DNA of 64,000 bases, from assembly GCF_900106745.1 (NCBI RefSeq), contig NZ_FNNV01000010.1, positions 62,001 to 126,000 of the forward strand, in the 5' to 3' direction. The notes under the pieces were generated by a model. It did no database searches, was not told the DNA's origin, and saw only the letters and a program-made list of their open reading frames with translations. The translations under genes and the position numbers were made by a program. The stretch comes from Paenibacillus sp. CF384 (GTDB taxonomy: Bacteria; Bacillota; Bacilli; Paenibacillales; Paenibacillaceae). Shown in pieces: positions 46,213 through 56,426 of the stretch (its first letter is position 1; each line of letters opens with the position of its first letter).

Positions 46213-47436
46213 ATGTCTACATATCATCCATTGAGCGAAGCAGAAGCTATTGAAATAGCGCGTACAATTGAAGGTGTCTTCGAACCCGGCGCGGAGCTGG
46301 TCAGCCGCGAAATCGGCGACGGCAATTTGAACTTAGTCTTTCATATCTCGGATCCGGCTGCAGGCCGCAGTCTCATTTTGAAACAAGCCCTTCCATACGC
46401 AAAGGTCGTCGGCGAATCATGGCCGCTTACGCTTGATCGCGCACGAATCGAGAGCGAAGCGCTCATTCTTGAAGGTCAACTCGCACCTGGGCTGGTGCCG
46501 AACGTTTATCTGTATGACAATGATCTGGCACTTACGATTATGGAGGACCTAAGTGATCATGTCATTATGCGTCAAGGGCTCATGAATAGCGGTCGTTATC
46601 CGTTGTTCGCCGAGCATATCTCCACTTTCCTTGCACAAACGTTATTCTTCACTTCCGATCTGGGGCACAATCAACAAGAGAAGAAGCTGCGCACCAGCAG
46701 CTTTATTAATCCGGAGCTCTGCAAAATAACAGAGGATCTCATCTTCGATCATCCTTACACGGATGCAGACACGAATAACTTCGATCCGGCGATCCGAGAT
46801 GAAGCCGAATCACTCTGGAAGGATGGCGCGCTGCATCTTGAAGTTGCCCTGCTTCGCGAGAAGTTCTTGACTCATTCGCAAGCTTTGCTGCACGGCGACC
46901 TGCATACCGGCAGCATCTTCATTACGCCGGAATCGACGAAAGTCATCGACCCGGAATTCGCTTACTACGGGCCAATGGGCTTCGATATCGGCGCCGTCAT
47001 TGCCAACCTGCTCCTGAACTTCGCTGCTCGCGAGGGCTGGGATAAGACAACTGCCGAGCGCGAGGAATACCAAGCTTACCTGCTGCAAACCGTTACGGAT
47101 GTGCTCGAGAAATTCGAAGCGAAGTTCCTGAGCCTTTGGAACGAGCAAGGCGTTGACCGTCTTGCAGGCTCTGCTCCGGGCTACAAGGAAAACTACATGC
47201 AGCGCTTGCTCCAAGATACGATTGGATTCGCCGGCTGCAAAATGGTTCGTCGTATTGTCGGCCTTGCCCATGTTGCGGATATCGATAAAATCCAAGATGC
47301 CGCTGTTCGGGAACGCGCACAGCGCCTGGCGCTTCGCATCGGCAAAACGCTTATCACTTCAAACCGCAGCTTCACTTCGATTAACCAGCTTATAGATGCC
47401 GTTCAAACTGCAGAGAAAGCTGCTGTTCAGGCATAA
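46213..47436 (+). CDS. mtnK: S-methyl-5-thioribose kinase
   Basis: Phosphorylates methylthioribose in the methionine salvage pathway. The 407-residue protein has the APH-like kinase fold: the nucleotide region [24 protein letters not shown] near residue 226 with the catalytic Asp, and [17 protein letters not shown] with the metal Asp. GGAGGTG lies 8 bp before the ATG. mtnA follows 20 bp downstream; other salvage genes are not in the window. Confidence 0.96.
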   Translation: MSTYHPLSEAEAIEIARTIEGVFEPGAELVSREIGDGNLNLVFHISDPAAGRSLILKQALPYAKVVGESWPLTLDRARIESEALILEGQLAPGLVPNVYLYDNDLALTIMEDLSDHVIMRQGLMNSGRYPLFAEHISTFLAQTLFFTSDLGHNQQEKKLRTSSFINPELCKITEDLIFDHPYTDADTNNFDPAIRDEAESLWKDGALHLEVALLREKFLTHSQALLHGDLHTGSIFITPESTKVIDPEFAYYGPMGFDIGAVIANLLLNFAAREGWDKTTAEREEYQAYLLQTVTDVLEKFEAKFLSLWNEQGVDRLAGSAPGYKENYMQRLLQDTIGFAGCKMVRRIVGLAHVADIDKIQDAAVRERAQRLALRIGKTLITSNRSFTSINQLIDAVQTAEKAAVQA

Positions 47437-47456
47437 CGAAAGGAACGATCATCATT

Positions 47457-48521
47457 ATGGAATCTACAACCAATCAACCCTTGCAATCCGTTATATGGGT
47501 CGGCACTCAGCTTGACCTGCTCGATCAACGGCTGTTACCCGAAGAAATCGTCTATCTCCCACTCATTACAACGGAAGATGTCTGGGAAGCCATTCGTCAT
47601 CTTAAGGTTCGCGGAGCTCCGGCAATCGGCATCGCAGCCGCATACGGCGTTGTCCTCGGCAGCCGTGAGGTTACAGAGGGAGTCGCTGAATGGCAGCAAG
47701 CGGTGAAATCATCCGCTGCTCATCTGGCAACATCTCGTCCAACGGCAGTGAACCTGTTCTGGGCGCTCGATCGCATGATAGCACGTGCAGAAGCACTTGT
47801 TTCAAGCGGTGCAGACCTGTCCACCTGTAAGGAATCGCTGCTTCAAGAAGCGATCACGATTCAAAGCGAGGATGAAGAAACGAACCGCCTTATCGGCGAA
47901 CACGCGTTAACGCTGTTCCAAGATGGGATGGGCGTACTTACGCACTGTAATGCAGGCGGACTCGCTACGGCCAAATACGGTACAGCACTTGCTCCTTTCT
48001 ACCTAGCTCTGGAGCAAGGTATCAAGCTCCGTGTATTCGCGGATGAGACACGCCCTGTTCTGCAAGGCGCTCGTCTTACCGCATTCGAGCTTCAGCAAGC
48101 AGGCGTAGATGTTACGCTGATCTGCGACAACATGGCTGGCATGGTGATGAGCAAAGGCTGGATCGATGCCGTCATCGTAGGTACAGATCGCGTTGCCGCA
48201 AACGGCGATGTCGCGAACAAGATTGGCACTTACAGCGTCGCTGTCCTTGCGAAGGCGCATGGCATTCCCTTCTATGTGGCATCTCCACTGTCCACCATCG
48301 ATTTGAACACGCCATCCGGCGCTGAAATTCCAATCGAGGAACGTCATGAGAATGAAATTACCGAAGGCTTCGGCAAACGTACCGCTCCTGTCGGCGTGAA
48401 AGTCTACAATCCGGCATTCGATATTACGCCGAACGATTATGTAACGGCGATTATTACGGAGAAAGGCATCGTTAAGCCTCCGTATAACGTGAATTTGAAG
48501 AAGCTGTTTCAAGCGGAATAA
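47457..48521 (+). CDS. mtnA: Methylthioribose-1-phosphate isomerase
   Basis: Converts methylthioribose-1-phosphate to methylthioribulose-1-phosphate. The 354-residue protein has [17 protein letters not shown], the catalytic cysteine in [11 protein letters not shown] and the catalytic aspartate in [17 protein letters not shown]. These distinguish it from the related eIF2B subunits. AAAGGAACG lies upstream of the ATG. It is the second gene of mtnK-mtnA and ends before a strong terminator. Confidence 0.97.
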   Translation: MESTTNQPLQSVIWVGTQLDLLDQRLLPEEIVYLPLITTEDVWEAIRHLKVRGAPAIGIAAAYGVVLGSREVTEGVAEWQQAVKSSAAHLATSRPTAVNLFWALDRMIARAEALVSSGADLSTCKESLLQEAITIQSEDEETNRLIGEHALTLFQDGMGVLTHCNAGGLATAKYGTALAPFYLALEQGIKLRVFADETRPVLQGARLTAFELQQAGVDVTLICDNMAGMVMSKGWIDAVIVGTDRVAANGDVANKIGTYSVAVLAKAHGIPFYVASPLSTIDLNTPSGAEIPIEERHENEITEGFGKRTAPVGVKVYNPAFDITPNDYVTAIITEKGIVKPPYNVNLKKLFQAE

Positions 48522-48536
48522 GCTTTGCTAACGACG

Positions 48537-48590
48537 AAAAAGGTTGCCTTGAGGCCAGCGTAAGCACGCTGCCTGGGCAACCTTTCTTTT
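48537..48590 (+). terminator. Terminator after mtnA
   Basis: A 10-bp stem (48539-48548 and 48576-48585) enclosing a second imperfect stem, followed by CTTTT. The A-run before it lets it also serve the convergent gene at 48603. Confidence 0.88.
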
Positions 48591-48602
48591 GTCATCGTTT
48601 AT

Positions 48603-48908
48603 CTATACCATCAAGAGAAGCGCATCCGCGCCTTTCATGCCTACCGTAATCCCAAGCGCTTCCGCACCTTCCGTAATGGACTCCAGCGGTGCAGCCATCA
48701 GTTCCTCCAATGTCTTCACACCTACTGCACGGCCTGCAATGATGCCTCGATCTTTTAACCGTTCGTTCAGAAGTGAAACATCGAGTGCACCGCACATGAT
48801 ATAACCTTTATCCGTCGTCACGGCAAGCAGCGTCGTCTTAGGCAGAAGCACCTCAACTCCGAGCGCCGTTACGCCTCCTTCGAGCGTAATGGGAACCATT
48901 CGCATCAT
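48603..48908 (-). CDS. yunC: DUF1805 family protein, YunC type
   Basis: A 101-residue protein matching YunC: LLPKTTLLAVTTDKGYIMCG, then ALDVSLLNERLKDRGIIAGR and AVGVKTLEELMAAPLESIT. The start is the first ATG of MMRMVP, with AAGGAGGTG 6 bp upstream. YunC is of unknown function; in B. subtilis it lies near yunD, whose homologue here is 12 kb away. Convergent with mtnA. Confidence 0.9.
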   Translation of the reverse strand: MMRMVPITLEGGVTALGVEVLLPKTTLLAVTTDKGYIMCGALDVSLLNERLKDRGIIAGRAVGVKTLEELMAAPLESITEGAEALGITVGMKGADALLLMV

Positions 48909-49116
48909 CCGAACCACCTCCTTCCACCTTCGCAGATCGCAGACAACCTCAAGCACAAATTACTTCTTCACTATATGCTTTCAGTCGGTGTGAAGTGTTA
49001 TCGGAATGCCTAGTGGGCATTCTCCTTTTTCGGTCAAAAAAGATAAGCAAATACTACATTTATGAACACTTTAGTGATATAGTTATAGATACTTTATGAC
49101 GACATGGAGTGGCATA

Positions 49117-49632
49117 ATGAACCTAACAGATACACCAACATCGAAACAGTCCTCCCACCTGTTTAATGTCGACATTCTTGTAGAAGGCGATAACAACGCA
49201 ATTGCAATGGAGAGACTGCTTCATGCGCTCAATCAATCCGGTTTTGCGGACTTCCGAATTAAATCCGGCATTGAATTGGGACGACTCATTGAAGCTTTGG
49301 AAGCCGGTCCCGCCAGCAAGCAGAAGGACAAAGAAGCGAAGGCTCCAAGAAACACGGCCAAAGCAGATCCGGTAGCTGCCCCGGTCATTCTGCCTGCAGC
49401 ACCGAAGGAAGCGGCAGCAGTCGATTTAACTTTCGTAACGGATCGCATTAAAGCTTCCATTGCTGAGAATCGCTTGATTCGATTGATGGTCAACAAGGGC
49501 TTTGGCGTGAAGCTGAACATCCCTTGCCGAATTATTAACCTGGATGAATCGACCCAGATGATGACGGTTTATCATGTGGATGAGAAGCAGGTCTATTCTT
49601 TTAAAATTTACGAGATTGACGAGTTTATATAA
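49117..49632 (+). CDS. Hypothetical protein with two domains and an Ala/Lys linker
   Basis: Not recognised. The 171-residue product has an N-terminal part (about 1-65) of two helices and strands, including FNVDILVEGDNNAIAMERLL. An Ala/Lys/Pro-rich linker (about 70-105) follows, then a C-terminal part with a helix (DRIKASIAENRLIRLMVNKG) and a small beta barrel-like stretch (IPCRIINLDESTQMMTVYHV). GGAGTGG lies 5 bp before the ATG at 49117; an ATG seven codons earlier lacks an RBS. It is followed by a bidirectional terminator. Confidence 0.75.
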   Translation: MNLTDTPTSKQSSHLFNVDILVEGDNNAIAMERLLHALNQSGFADFRIKSGIELGRLIEALEAGPASKQKDKEAKAPRNTAKADPVAAPVILPAAPKEAAAVDLTFVTDRIKASIAENRLIRLMVNKGFGVKLNIPCRIINLDESTQMMTVYHVDEKQVYSFKIYEIDEFI

Positions 49633-49634
49633 GC

Positions 49635-49672
49635 AAAAAGGAGCCCTCTGCGACTGCGGAGAGCTCCTTTTC
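49635..49672. terminator. Bidirectional terminator
   Basis: Arms 49636-49644 and 49663-49671 form a perfect 9-bp stem, with an inner CTC/GAG extension; T-runs leave both ways between convergent genes. Confidence 0.85.
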
Positions 49673-49673
49673 T

Positions 49674-51584
49674 TTATACAGCTAGTTTCAATATTTCCAT
49701 GATCGCCGCGCCGCGTAACGGCGGACTCCATAGGAAGCCCTGCATTTCATCGCAGCTATGCTCCTGCAGAAACCGCTTCTGCTCCTCGGTCTCTACTCCC
49801 TCGGCAATGACTTGCAAATTCAAGTTATGCGCCATGGCGATAATAGCCGCCACGATTGCGGCATCACTCGGATCTTGCTGGATATCCCTGACGAACGACC
49901 GATCAATCTTCAACCTTCCGATCGGCAGGTTCTTGAGATAGTGGAAGGAGCTGTACCCCGTCCCGAAATCATCGATGCTGATCGTCACGCCAAGCTTCGT
50001 GAGCTCGAGCAAGCAACGTGAAGCATGCGTGATATCCATCGTCATCGTTTCTGTAATTTCCAGATCCAGATAGCTGGCATTAAGACCTGTCTCCTGCAAG
50101 ATGTCCGCAACCTTCTGATGCAAGTTTTGCTGCATGAATTGGCGAATCGACAAATTAACGGATACGGGAATTTGGCGAAGCCCGGCATCCTGCCACGCCT
50201 TATTTTGCCGGCAGGCCTCTCTCAGCACCCAATCTCCGATCTGTACGATCAAGCCGTTCTCCTCGGCCAGCGGAATAAATCGTCCCGGCGGTACAAGACC
50301 GCGCTCCGGATGCTCCCATCGTATGAGGGCTTCTACCCCGACCATTTCGCCGGTAACGAGATGGTACTGCGGCTGATAATGGAGAACAAACTGCTCCTTC
50401 TGAAGCGCGATCTTCAAATCATGCTCCAGCGCCAAGCGTTCTCGCGAGCTGTCATCCCATTCCTCGGAATAACAGAGGTAATCGTTCTTGCCGCTATCCT
50501 TTACTTTCGTCAGAGCCAGATCAGCCTTCTTCACCAGGAGGCTCGCATCATCGCCTATGGCATGGTTTACGGCAATGCCGATGCTTGCCGTGATATGAAG
50601 CGGAAATCCTTGCAGCTCGAACGGCTCATCCAGCAGCAGCTTGAGCTCCTTTGCTTTGCGATCCAGCTCCTGCTCGTCTCCGTCATAGGCGTATAGAATC
50701 GCAAATTCATCGCCTTCCATGCGTGCAGCCGCATCCAACTCCGTCAGTCCGCGGGTCAGCCGCTCGGCTACCTGAAGCAGCAGCATGTCGCCAAATTCGC
50801 GGCCGAAGGAAGCATTGATCAGCTTGAAGCGATCCACATCCAGCTGAAAAATCGCCAGCTGTCCAAATTCACCTCGGGCTCTTGCATCCGTCAATCGGTC
50901 ATCCAGTAGTCTCATGAAAGAATGGCGGTTCGGCAACCCCGTCATATCGTCGTAGTTCGCCATATAGCGAATTCGTTCCTGTACGCGGTTGCTGTCGCTC
51001 ACGTCCTGGCTAATAATCAACACGCCGATACAGTTGCCATTGCGAAATAAAGGCGCAGTATTAATATTTAATTTGAATGAGTAGCCGTAAGCATGTTTGA
51101 TATCGATCGTCATATCCTTGAGATCGCCTTCGAGCATCTGCCCAAAAGCAGCCATGATGGCTTCTTCATGAATGGAGTCAATCAGCGGGAAAAAGGATTT
51201 GCCAAGCAGCTCATGCTCTTCATAACCAAGCAGCCTGCTTGATGCAGCATTCATTTCCACAAAGTTCCCCTGCAAGTCGATGACAGCCAGAGGAATCGGA
51301 CTATAAGCAAGCAATGATTCTACTAGTGGTGTATGGATCGATTCAGATTCAACTTGGACCATTTGCTTGCTCGCGATTTTCACTTGCATCATGCGAAACG
51401 CGATAATAAGCACGCCAGCCGCTGCCGCAATTTGTAGTACAATCAACCAATCATCACGCCAGATGCCGCCGATCAGGATGCCAACAAACGTGCATAGACA
51501 TGCCAGCCACAACGGGTTGCGAGCGCTTTCAAATCGCCTTGATGGTTTGGACCGAATCGGAGATGTCTCCGCCTTTACGAGCAC
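49674..51584 (-). CDS. Membrane PAS-GGDEF-EAL protein
   Basis: A 636-residue cyclic di-GMP signalling protein. Two transmembrane segments (about 27-45 and 49-65) anchor it. A PAS domain (about 85-205) follows, then a GGDEF domain (about 210-370) and an EAL domain (about 390-630). The EAL site looks complete ([36 protein letters not shown]). The GGDEF active-site loop reads EGDEF (Glu290 in the first position), so cyclase activity is doubtful; it may be a GTP sensor or a net phosphodiesterase. A GTG start is used, with AAGGAAG upstream. Confidence 0.93.
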   Translation of the reverse strand: MLVKAETSPIRSKPSRRFESARNPLWLACLCTFVGILIGGIWRDDWLIVLQIAAAAGVLIIAFRMMQVKIASKQMVQVESESIHTPLVESLLAYSPIPLAVIDLQGNFVEMNAASSRLLGYEEHELLGKSFFPLIDSIHEEAIMAAFGQMLEGDLKDMTIDIKHAYGYSFKLNINTAPLFRNGNCIGVLIISQDVSDSNRVQERIRYMANYDDMTGLPNRHSFMRLLDDRLTDARARGEFGQLAIFQLDVDRFKLINASFGREFGDMLLLQVAERLTRGLTELDAAARMEGDEFAILYAYDGDEQELDRKAKELKLLLDEPFELQGFPLHITASIGIAVNHAIGDDASLLVKKADLALTKVKDSGKNDYLCYSEEWDDSSRERLALEHDLKIALQKEQFVLHYQPQYHLVTGEMVGVEALIRWEHPERGLVPPGRFIPLAEENGLIVQIGDWVLREACRQNKAWQDAGLRQIPVSVNLSIRQFMQQNLHQKVADILQETGLNASYLDLEITETMTMDITHASRCLLELTKLGVTISIDDFGTGYSSFHYLKNLPIGRLKIDRSFVRDIQQDPSDAAIVAAIIAMAHNLNLQVIAEGVETEEQKRFLQEHSCDEMQGFLWSPPLRGAAIMEILKLAV

Positions 51585-51688
51585 ACTTCATCTTCCTTCC
51601 ATTCGGCAAGATTCGTCACATTTGTTTATTATAAACGATTTCATTCAAACCTGGATACTGTTTTTCCCAGCATGACGGCTTTCGACAT

Positions 51689-51749
51689 AAGAAAAGACGA
51701 CCTCAAGCGCGGGATGCCGTCGATACAGCACCCTGAACGTGAAGTCGCC
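51689..51749 (-). terminator. Possible terminator of the DUF423 gene
   Basis: Minus strand: a 10-bp stem with two G-U pairs (arms 51740-51749 and 51696-51705), a long loop, then TTTTCTT (51689-51695). Confidence 0.45.
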
Positions 51750-51775
51750 TTGAATAAGAACCTATCAAACCGAAT

Positions 51776-52156
51776 CTAGTTGCTCTTAGCTTTCCAGATG
51801 GAATAAGCAGCAACGGCCCAAGCTACGATAAAGGCAAGTCCGCCAAACGGCGTAATAATACCCAAGAGCTTGATATCCGACAGACTGAGCGCATATAAGC
51901 TGCCGGAAAACAGGAAAATACCGATATGCATCAAGCGAGCCGCCCAGCGTATGCCCTTTCCTTGTCCGATTCGTTCCGCAGCCAGCGCAAGCAGGAATAG
52001 CCCGATCGCGTGGTACATATGATAGCGGACGCCGGTCTCAAACACATTCAGCATGTCATCTGTAAGTCGGTCTTTCAAGGCATGAGCTCCGAATGCGCCA
52101 AGCATCACGGCAATCAAGGCATGGATCGCTCCGTAAGCGCCATATTTGTTAAACAT
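51776..52156 (-). CDS. DUF423 family membrane protein
   Basis: A 126-residue protein with four hydrophobic segments. The family pattern is AVMLGAFGAHALKDRLT near residue 18, then FETGVRYHMYHAIGLFLLAL and LYALSL near 90. The start MFNKYGAYGAI at 52156 has GGAG 6 bp upstream; an in-frame ATG five codons earlier is the alternative. Function unknown. Confidence 0.86.
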   Translation of the reverse strand: MFNKYGAYGAIHALIAVMLGAFGAHALKDRLTDDMLNVFETGVRYHMYHAIGLFLLALAAERIGQGKGIRWAARLMHIGIFLFSGSLYALSLSDIKLLGIITPFGGLAFIVAWAVAAYSIWKAKSN

Positions 52157-52170
52157 CACATTCTCCATCC

Positions 52171-52199
52171 TTTCCAATGGCTGTAAAATACGTTAAACT
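52171..52199 (+). promoter_or_regulatory. Weak promoter candidate for the gene at 52237
   Basis: TTTCCA (52171-52176), 17 bp, TAAACT (52194-52199); 4/6 in each box, 37 bp before the start. Confidence 0.35.
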
Positions 52200-52236
52200 G
52201 TACGATAGCAAATGATTGATAAAGGAGATTTAATCC

Positions 52237-52683
52237 ATGAATGAAAACGGCAGCGAGAACCAGTTCCCGCAAGACGGTTTTACTCCAATACCGGCAGCTT
52301 ATGAGGAGCAGCCGCCCAAAACGCAATCCAAGCTTGGCATAGCTTCATTTATCATTGGTCTCATCAGCATTATCGGCTTTATCATCGCCATTATTCTTGC
52401 AACATCATTTATTATGAACCACAACTTTGCAGACAGCAACACTCTTCAGCAGGAAATTGAGGCGAATATGGCAGATATTGAAGCGTACGCGCCGATTATC
52501 GGAGCCGGCTTGCTGATTATCGGCTCGATGGGAGCCAGCATTGTAGGTCTGATCCTCGGAATCGTCGGCGCCTGCGCGAAGAATAAGCGCAAAGCCTTCT
52601 CGATCATCGGGATCGTCACGAACGGATTGCTCCCTGTCGGGTTTATCGGTTTATTCCTGATCGGTCTTGCAATGGGCGGGTAA
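52237..52683 (+). CDS. Small multi-pass membrane protein, unknown function
   Basis: A 148-residue protein: a polar, Pro/Gln-rich N-terminus (about 1-30), then hydrophobic segments at about 34-58, 85-113 and 119-146, and an extracytoplasmic acidic loop between the first two (QQEIEANMADIEAY). It resembles small DUF4064/DUF4190-like membrane proteins, but no specific motif was found. AAAGGAG lies 9 bp before the ATG. It is followed by a strong terminator. Confidence 0.75.
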   Translation: MNENGSENQFPQDGFTPIPAAYEEQPPKTQSKLGIASFIIGLISIIGFIIAIILATSFIMNHNFADSNTLQQEIEANMADIEAYAPIIGAGLLIIGSMGASIVGLILGIVGACAKNKRKAFSIIGIVTNGLLPVGFIGLFLIGLAMGG

Positions 52684-52691
52684 ATACAGGC

Positions 52692-52740
52692 AAAAAACAA
52701 AGAGGAAGAGCGCGATCAACGCGGCTCTTCCTCTTTTTCG
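52692..52740. terminator. Bidirectional terminator
   Basis: A perfect 13-bp stem (52699-52711 and 52724-52736) with a small inner CGCG stem, A-run before and T-run after, between the convergent genes at 52683 and 52746. Confidence 0.92.
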
Positions 52741-52745
52741 TACGA

Positions 52746-53534
52746 TTAACCCTCGAATGGTGGAATCTCATACCCGCTTCCAAACGGTGCATCAGGGCGA
52801 TGGAACTCGCCCATCAGCGCACGGCGAAGCGGTGTTGTTTGCTCAAGAAATGCTTTCGAGTTTTGCAGCCTGTCGGATGCTCTTACCCACGGCGGACTAT
52901 AGATGTAGTGCATCGTATACCGATCATAATCACCGTCATGCGCATAGGTGCGATGCCATACCGCATTATGGAAGACAAGAACCGAGCCAGCCGGAGCACA
53001 GATAACATGGCCGATCGATACATCGCCTTTCTCCTTGCGCAGCGCTTCAGGCATGGGAACCAGACTGCGGTGACTACCCGGAATCAGCTCCATGTTCCCC
53101 ATCCGAGGAAGCGTTTGATCGGTAAGAAGATACGAAGCCCGCAGCTGCAGCAATGGGATTTGCGGGAAGCTAAGCTTCTTGAAGTCATAAGCGCCCGAGC
53201 CGTCCTGATGCCATCCGCCCATCCCGCCAAAGGCCGGCTGCTTCGTATTCCAGCCGGATTGCATGATGAATCGGTCGCCGTACAGTCCTCTGATCTTCGG
53301 AAGCACAGCAGGGTGGTCCATCAGCTGCTCGAGAGCCGGCTCTGTCTCATAGCCCCGTCCGACCTGACCGAAACCTTCCGTGCCCGCAGCTCTATGCACA
53401 CGTTCCGAAGCTTCCAGGCATTGCTTCACCTCTTCTGCGTTCAGGACATCAGGTATGACAAAATATCCCCATGATTCAAAAATAAAACGATCGGTTTCTG
53501 TTAATTCGCCTGGTGACACTACCGGGTTCAACAT
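52746..53534 (-). CDS. Phytanoyl-CoA dioxygenase (PhyH) family protein
   Basis: A 262-residue non-haem iron, 2-oxoglutarate-dependent dioxygenase. The iron site HxD is in GGWHQDGSGAYDF near residue 110, the distal histidine is in VWHRTYAHDGDYDR near 200, and the arginine that holds 2-oxoglutarate is close to it. The N-terminus DRFIFESWGYFVIPDVL is the family start. AGAAGGAG precedes the ATG. It lies 72 bp after the alpha-mannosidase, so it may be the last gene of that operon; the substrate is unknown. Confidence 0.86.
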   Translation of the reverse strand: MLNPVVSPGELTETDRFIFESWGYFVIPDVLNAEEVKQCLEASERVHRAAGTEGFGQVGRGYETEPALEQLMDHPAVLPKIRGLYGDRFIMQSGWNTKQPAFGGMGGWHQDGSGAYDFKKLSFPQIPLLQLRASYLLTDQTLPRMGNMELIPGSHRSLVPMPEALRKEKGDVSIGHVICAPAGSVLVFHNAVWHRTYAHDGDYDRYTMHYIYSPPWVRASDRLQNSKAFLEQTTPLRRALMGEFHRPDAPFGSGYEIPPFEG

Positions 53535-53606
53535 TGAGCTATCGCTCCTTCTGTAAGTGTAAGTTTAGAAATGATCATGGCGTACTATCACAACTATATG
53601 CCAGTC

Positions 53607-56372
53607 CTACGAGCCGAATGTCAGTCGGATCGTCTGAATCCGTTTGGCCCCAAGCGTGATCGTAATTGCCCCGTCCTTCAGATGCAGGTCCGTGAAATCT
53701 GCAATCGGCTGTTCATCCAGCGAGACGGCTTCCGCAGATTCGATCGGACGATCGAACCGGACAACAGCTGTTTCCGCATGCTCCGACGAGTTGAACAAGC
53801 GGATATTCACCCCATAAGCCAGCTGCTCCGCTTGCTGAAGCGCACTTATCCGGACTGCGCCATTGTCCACTTGGACGTAGGAATGGACTGCCGGCAAGTC
53901 CCGCTCCCGCCGCTGCAGCGATTCATAACGAATGTCATCTCTTCGCACCGTTAACGACTGCAAGCCGGCGGCAAACTGCTCGCGTTCTGCCCATAGATTC
54001 GGAAGCGATACAGTCTGTGCTTCGAACGGTCTGATGGCATAGTCGAAGGTCATCTCGCACAGGAGCTGACCGCCATCCCCACCATCGCTCAGCACTTCCT
54101 TATCCGTACTGCGATATAACGTAAGCGCGACGGTACGTGCCTCGTCTTCTTTCATCGCCATCTCGTAGAGCCCCTTCGAGTATAGCGCTAGTCCCGCTGT
54201 ATCATCTCGCAAGGCAACAATGCCGTTATATGGCGCATCCCCTCGCGCTGTCTCCAAGTGAGCCGCAGCATCATTCTGCTTATTCGGGCGCTTAACGAGA
54301 TCAAACGGCGTACTCGCAAAATGATGATCCGTCTGAACCCCTGATGGGAACAGCAGCTTCAGCCGGTGATTGCGTGCCGTGTTGTTCACGATCGTTTGGC
54401 AGCGCAGCACCGGATCATCTTTGCGCAGCTCCAGATAAGTGCGTATCCCCAATCCGACCTTGTCATCACGGCGGCTTGTATCGTCGTGCGTGATGCCGGC
54501 CGGTACGATGAAGTTGATTTCGACACATGCGATACTGACCAGCGGTCCATCTGTAACCGTTGAGATCACGGCGCGGCAGCCTGCGGAATGAAAGATCGCA
54601 TTGTTAGCCGGCGCTACATAATTCCAGCCCTCGCCGATATCAGCCGCATCTTCAAACAACAGCAGCCCGTCATGAACCTTGCCGGTGTGCAGATTCGTCA
54701 CTCGAATCGTGCCGTTCTCATTCACACGCATTTCGATTCGACCGTTATTCCAGGTCGTCTCGTTGACCTTCATCGTCCCGAGCAGTCGACGCGGCTGCAC
54801 GAGCGTAGTCATGCCATACTCCCCGAAAGCCGGCACCGGAATGACTGTCTTCTCAATCGCAAATGCTGCATAACCGCAAGGCGGAATGCTTCCTACGAAG
54901 GCGAGCTTCAAGCGATCCACCGTTTCCGCGCTTGGTATATCGCGATATTTGCGAATACGTCTTACTTTATTACGTGCGATCTCCACAACTTGGCAATCCA
55001 GCAATTGTCCGCTTGCATCCCTCAGCTGGAGGAAGCTGCCCCCAAGTACGATGGATTTCAGTCCGCCGGCGCCGTCATGCGGAAGCTCTGCATCTACAAC
55101 GACGACGCCGTCCCCGGCATCCTGAAGCGGATTGTACACGACGAGAATATCGGAACCGACAAGTCCGCTTGGATCAATATGGTTGGCCAAATAGTGCAGC
55201 TGCTCGTGGTTCATTTGCTGCGCAATGAGTCGGCTTTGATCGAACCGATAGATCATGTCCCGATGGACCTGATCGATGGAACAGCCGCAGATGGAATCAT
55301 GCGGATGGTTCTGCAGCAGGAATTGCCAAGCCTTCTCCAGAAAAACGCGCGGATAAGCCCTTCCTTCAAATCCGGCGAATACAGCCCATGGCTCGGCCCA
55401 CTTCTCAAGCAGAAGCTCACACTGCTGATTGCGCTGCTTCAAGTGGATTCGGGAGGACAGCACATTCACCAGCACCCAGTTGTTGATCCCGTTAAAGCCA
55501 TTCGTTCGCTGCTCCCCTTGGTACAATTTCAAGTCGCTGACTTTGCCTCGCAGCGCTTCCAAATACTGCTCCAATGTGGCATGCCTAAATGTGACACCTT
55601 CAAGCCCCTCCGCTTCATTCAGCGTTTGCAGCATCCACGGCAGACGAGGCTCGATTTCGATATGATCCACGCCGTCCATGCCCATCATGATATCCGTCGT
55701 TGCCCGTTTGTTCTTATAGGCGAGCATCGAAATCGCCCGTTCAATAAGCTCCGGTTCCTCATAGCGGAACTCGCGGTCCACGAATGGCCAGCGAAGGAAG
55801 AAGTAGAAATCGCCGTAAGCGCGGTCTTCGTCCAGCTTCAGTCCAAGCACGCGGCTCCCGTCTGCCCCTTCCCATTCCATTTCCGCCGGGTCGCCGTCGC
55901 CGCGGAAGCCGCGGAACAGCACCGCATTATCAATGCCGAATCCGCGCAGCAGCTGCGGAAATTGACTGTTATGACCGAATATATCAGTGACATACCCCGA
56001 TTTGACCGGTTCCGTGCCAAGCTTGCGCGATTCGCGGAAGCCTGTCTGCAAATTACGAATGAGCGATTCCCCGCTGACCAGGAACTCATCCGGCATGACA
56101 TACCATGGCCCAACGCCGATTCGCGACTCCCGAATGAAGCGCGTTAGCTGCTCCCGCCGCTCCGGACGGATTTCCAAATAATCGTCAATGACGATGGTCT
56201 GACCATCCATCAGAAAATAGCGATAATCCGGATTGGCCTCCATCGTATCGAGCAGCTCATCGATCATATAAACAAGTCTTGTGCGAAACCCTTGATAATC
56301 CTGATACCATTCCCGGTCCCAGTGGGTATGGGATACGACATAAACCGTTTTAATGGAAGATCGCTTCGTCAT
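53607..56372 (-). CDS. Alpha-mannosidase, glycoside hydrolase family 38
   Basis: Predicted to cleave alpha-mannosides, or a related alpha-linked sugar, in the cytoplasm; no signal peptide is present. The 921-residue protein has the GH38 zinc site SHTHWDREW (His15, His17, Asp19), the nucleophile Asp130 in TDIFGHNSQFPQ, and FLLQNHPHDSICGCSIDQVH in the middle domain with another zinc histidine. Beta-rich C-terminal domains follow from about residue 520. AGGAGG lies 5 bp before the ATG. It follows an ABC permease by 54 bp, linking it to uptake of its substrate. Confidence 0.93.
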   Translation of the reverse strand: MTKRSSIKTVYVVSHTHWDREWYQDYQGFRTRLVYMIDELLDTMEANPDYRYFLMDGQTIVIDDYLEIRPERREQLTRFIRESRIGVGPWYVMPDEFLVSGESLIRNLQTGFRESRKLGTEPVKSGYVTDIFGHNSQFPQLLRGFGIDNAVLFRGFRGDGDPAEMEWEGADGSRVLGLKLDEDRAYGDFYFFLRWPFVDREFRYEEPELIERAISMLAYKNKRATTDIMMGMDGVDHIEIEPRLPWMLQTLNEAEGLEGVTFRHATLEQYLEALRGKVSDLKLYQGEQRTNGFNGINNWVLVNVLSSRIHLKQRNQQCELLLEKWAEPWAVFAGFEGRAYPRVFLEKAWQFLLQNHPHDSICGCSIDQVHRDMIYRFDQSRLIAQQMNHEQLHYLANHIDPSGLVGSDILVVYNPLQDAGDGVVVVDAELPHDGAGGLKSIVLGGSFLQLRDASGQLLDCQVVEIARNKVRRIRKYRDIPSAETVDRLKLAFVGSIPPCGYAAFAIEKTVIPVPAFGEYGMTTLVQPRRLLGTMKVNETTWNNGRIEMRVNENGTIRVTNLHTGKVHDGLLLFEDAADIGEGWNYVAPANNAIFHSAGCRAVISTVTDGPLVSIACVEINFIVPAGITHDDTSRRDDKVGLGIRTYLELRKDDPVLRCQTIVNNTARNHRLKLLFPSGVQTDHHFASTPFDLVKRPNKQNDAAAHLETARGDAPYNGIVALRDDTAGLALYSKGLYEMAMKEDEARTVALTLYRSTDKEVLSDGGDGGQLLCEMTFDYAIRPFEAQTVSLPNLWAEREQFAAGLQSLTVRRDDIRYESLQRRERDLPAVHSYVQVDNGAVRISALQQAEQLAYGVNIRLFNSSEHAETAVVRFDRPIESAEAVSLDEQPIADFTDLHLKDGAITITLGAKRIQTIRLTFGS

Positions 56373-56426
56373 GAGTTCCTCCTAACAGACCGAATAGGCG
56401 TTATTCCGCAGGGAGCCGCGGTGCTG

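Noticed and set aside
54588-56147. Long antisense open frames opposite the GH38, permease, binding-protein, dnaE and citZ genes
   Set aside because: They are mirror frames of well-supported genes with strong family motifs, lack RBSs and have arginine/histidine-rich translations typical of antisense frames.
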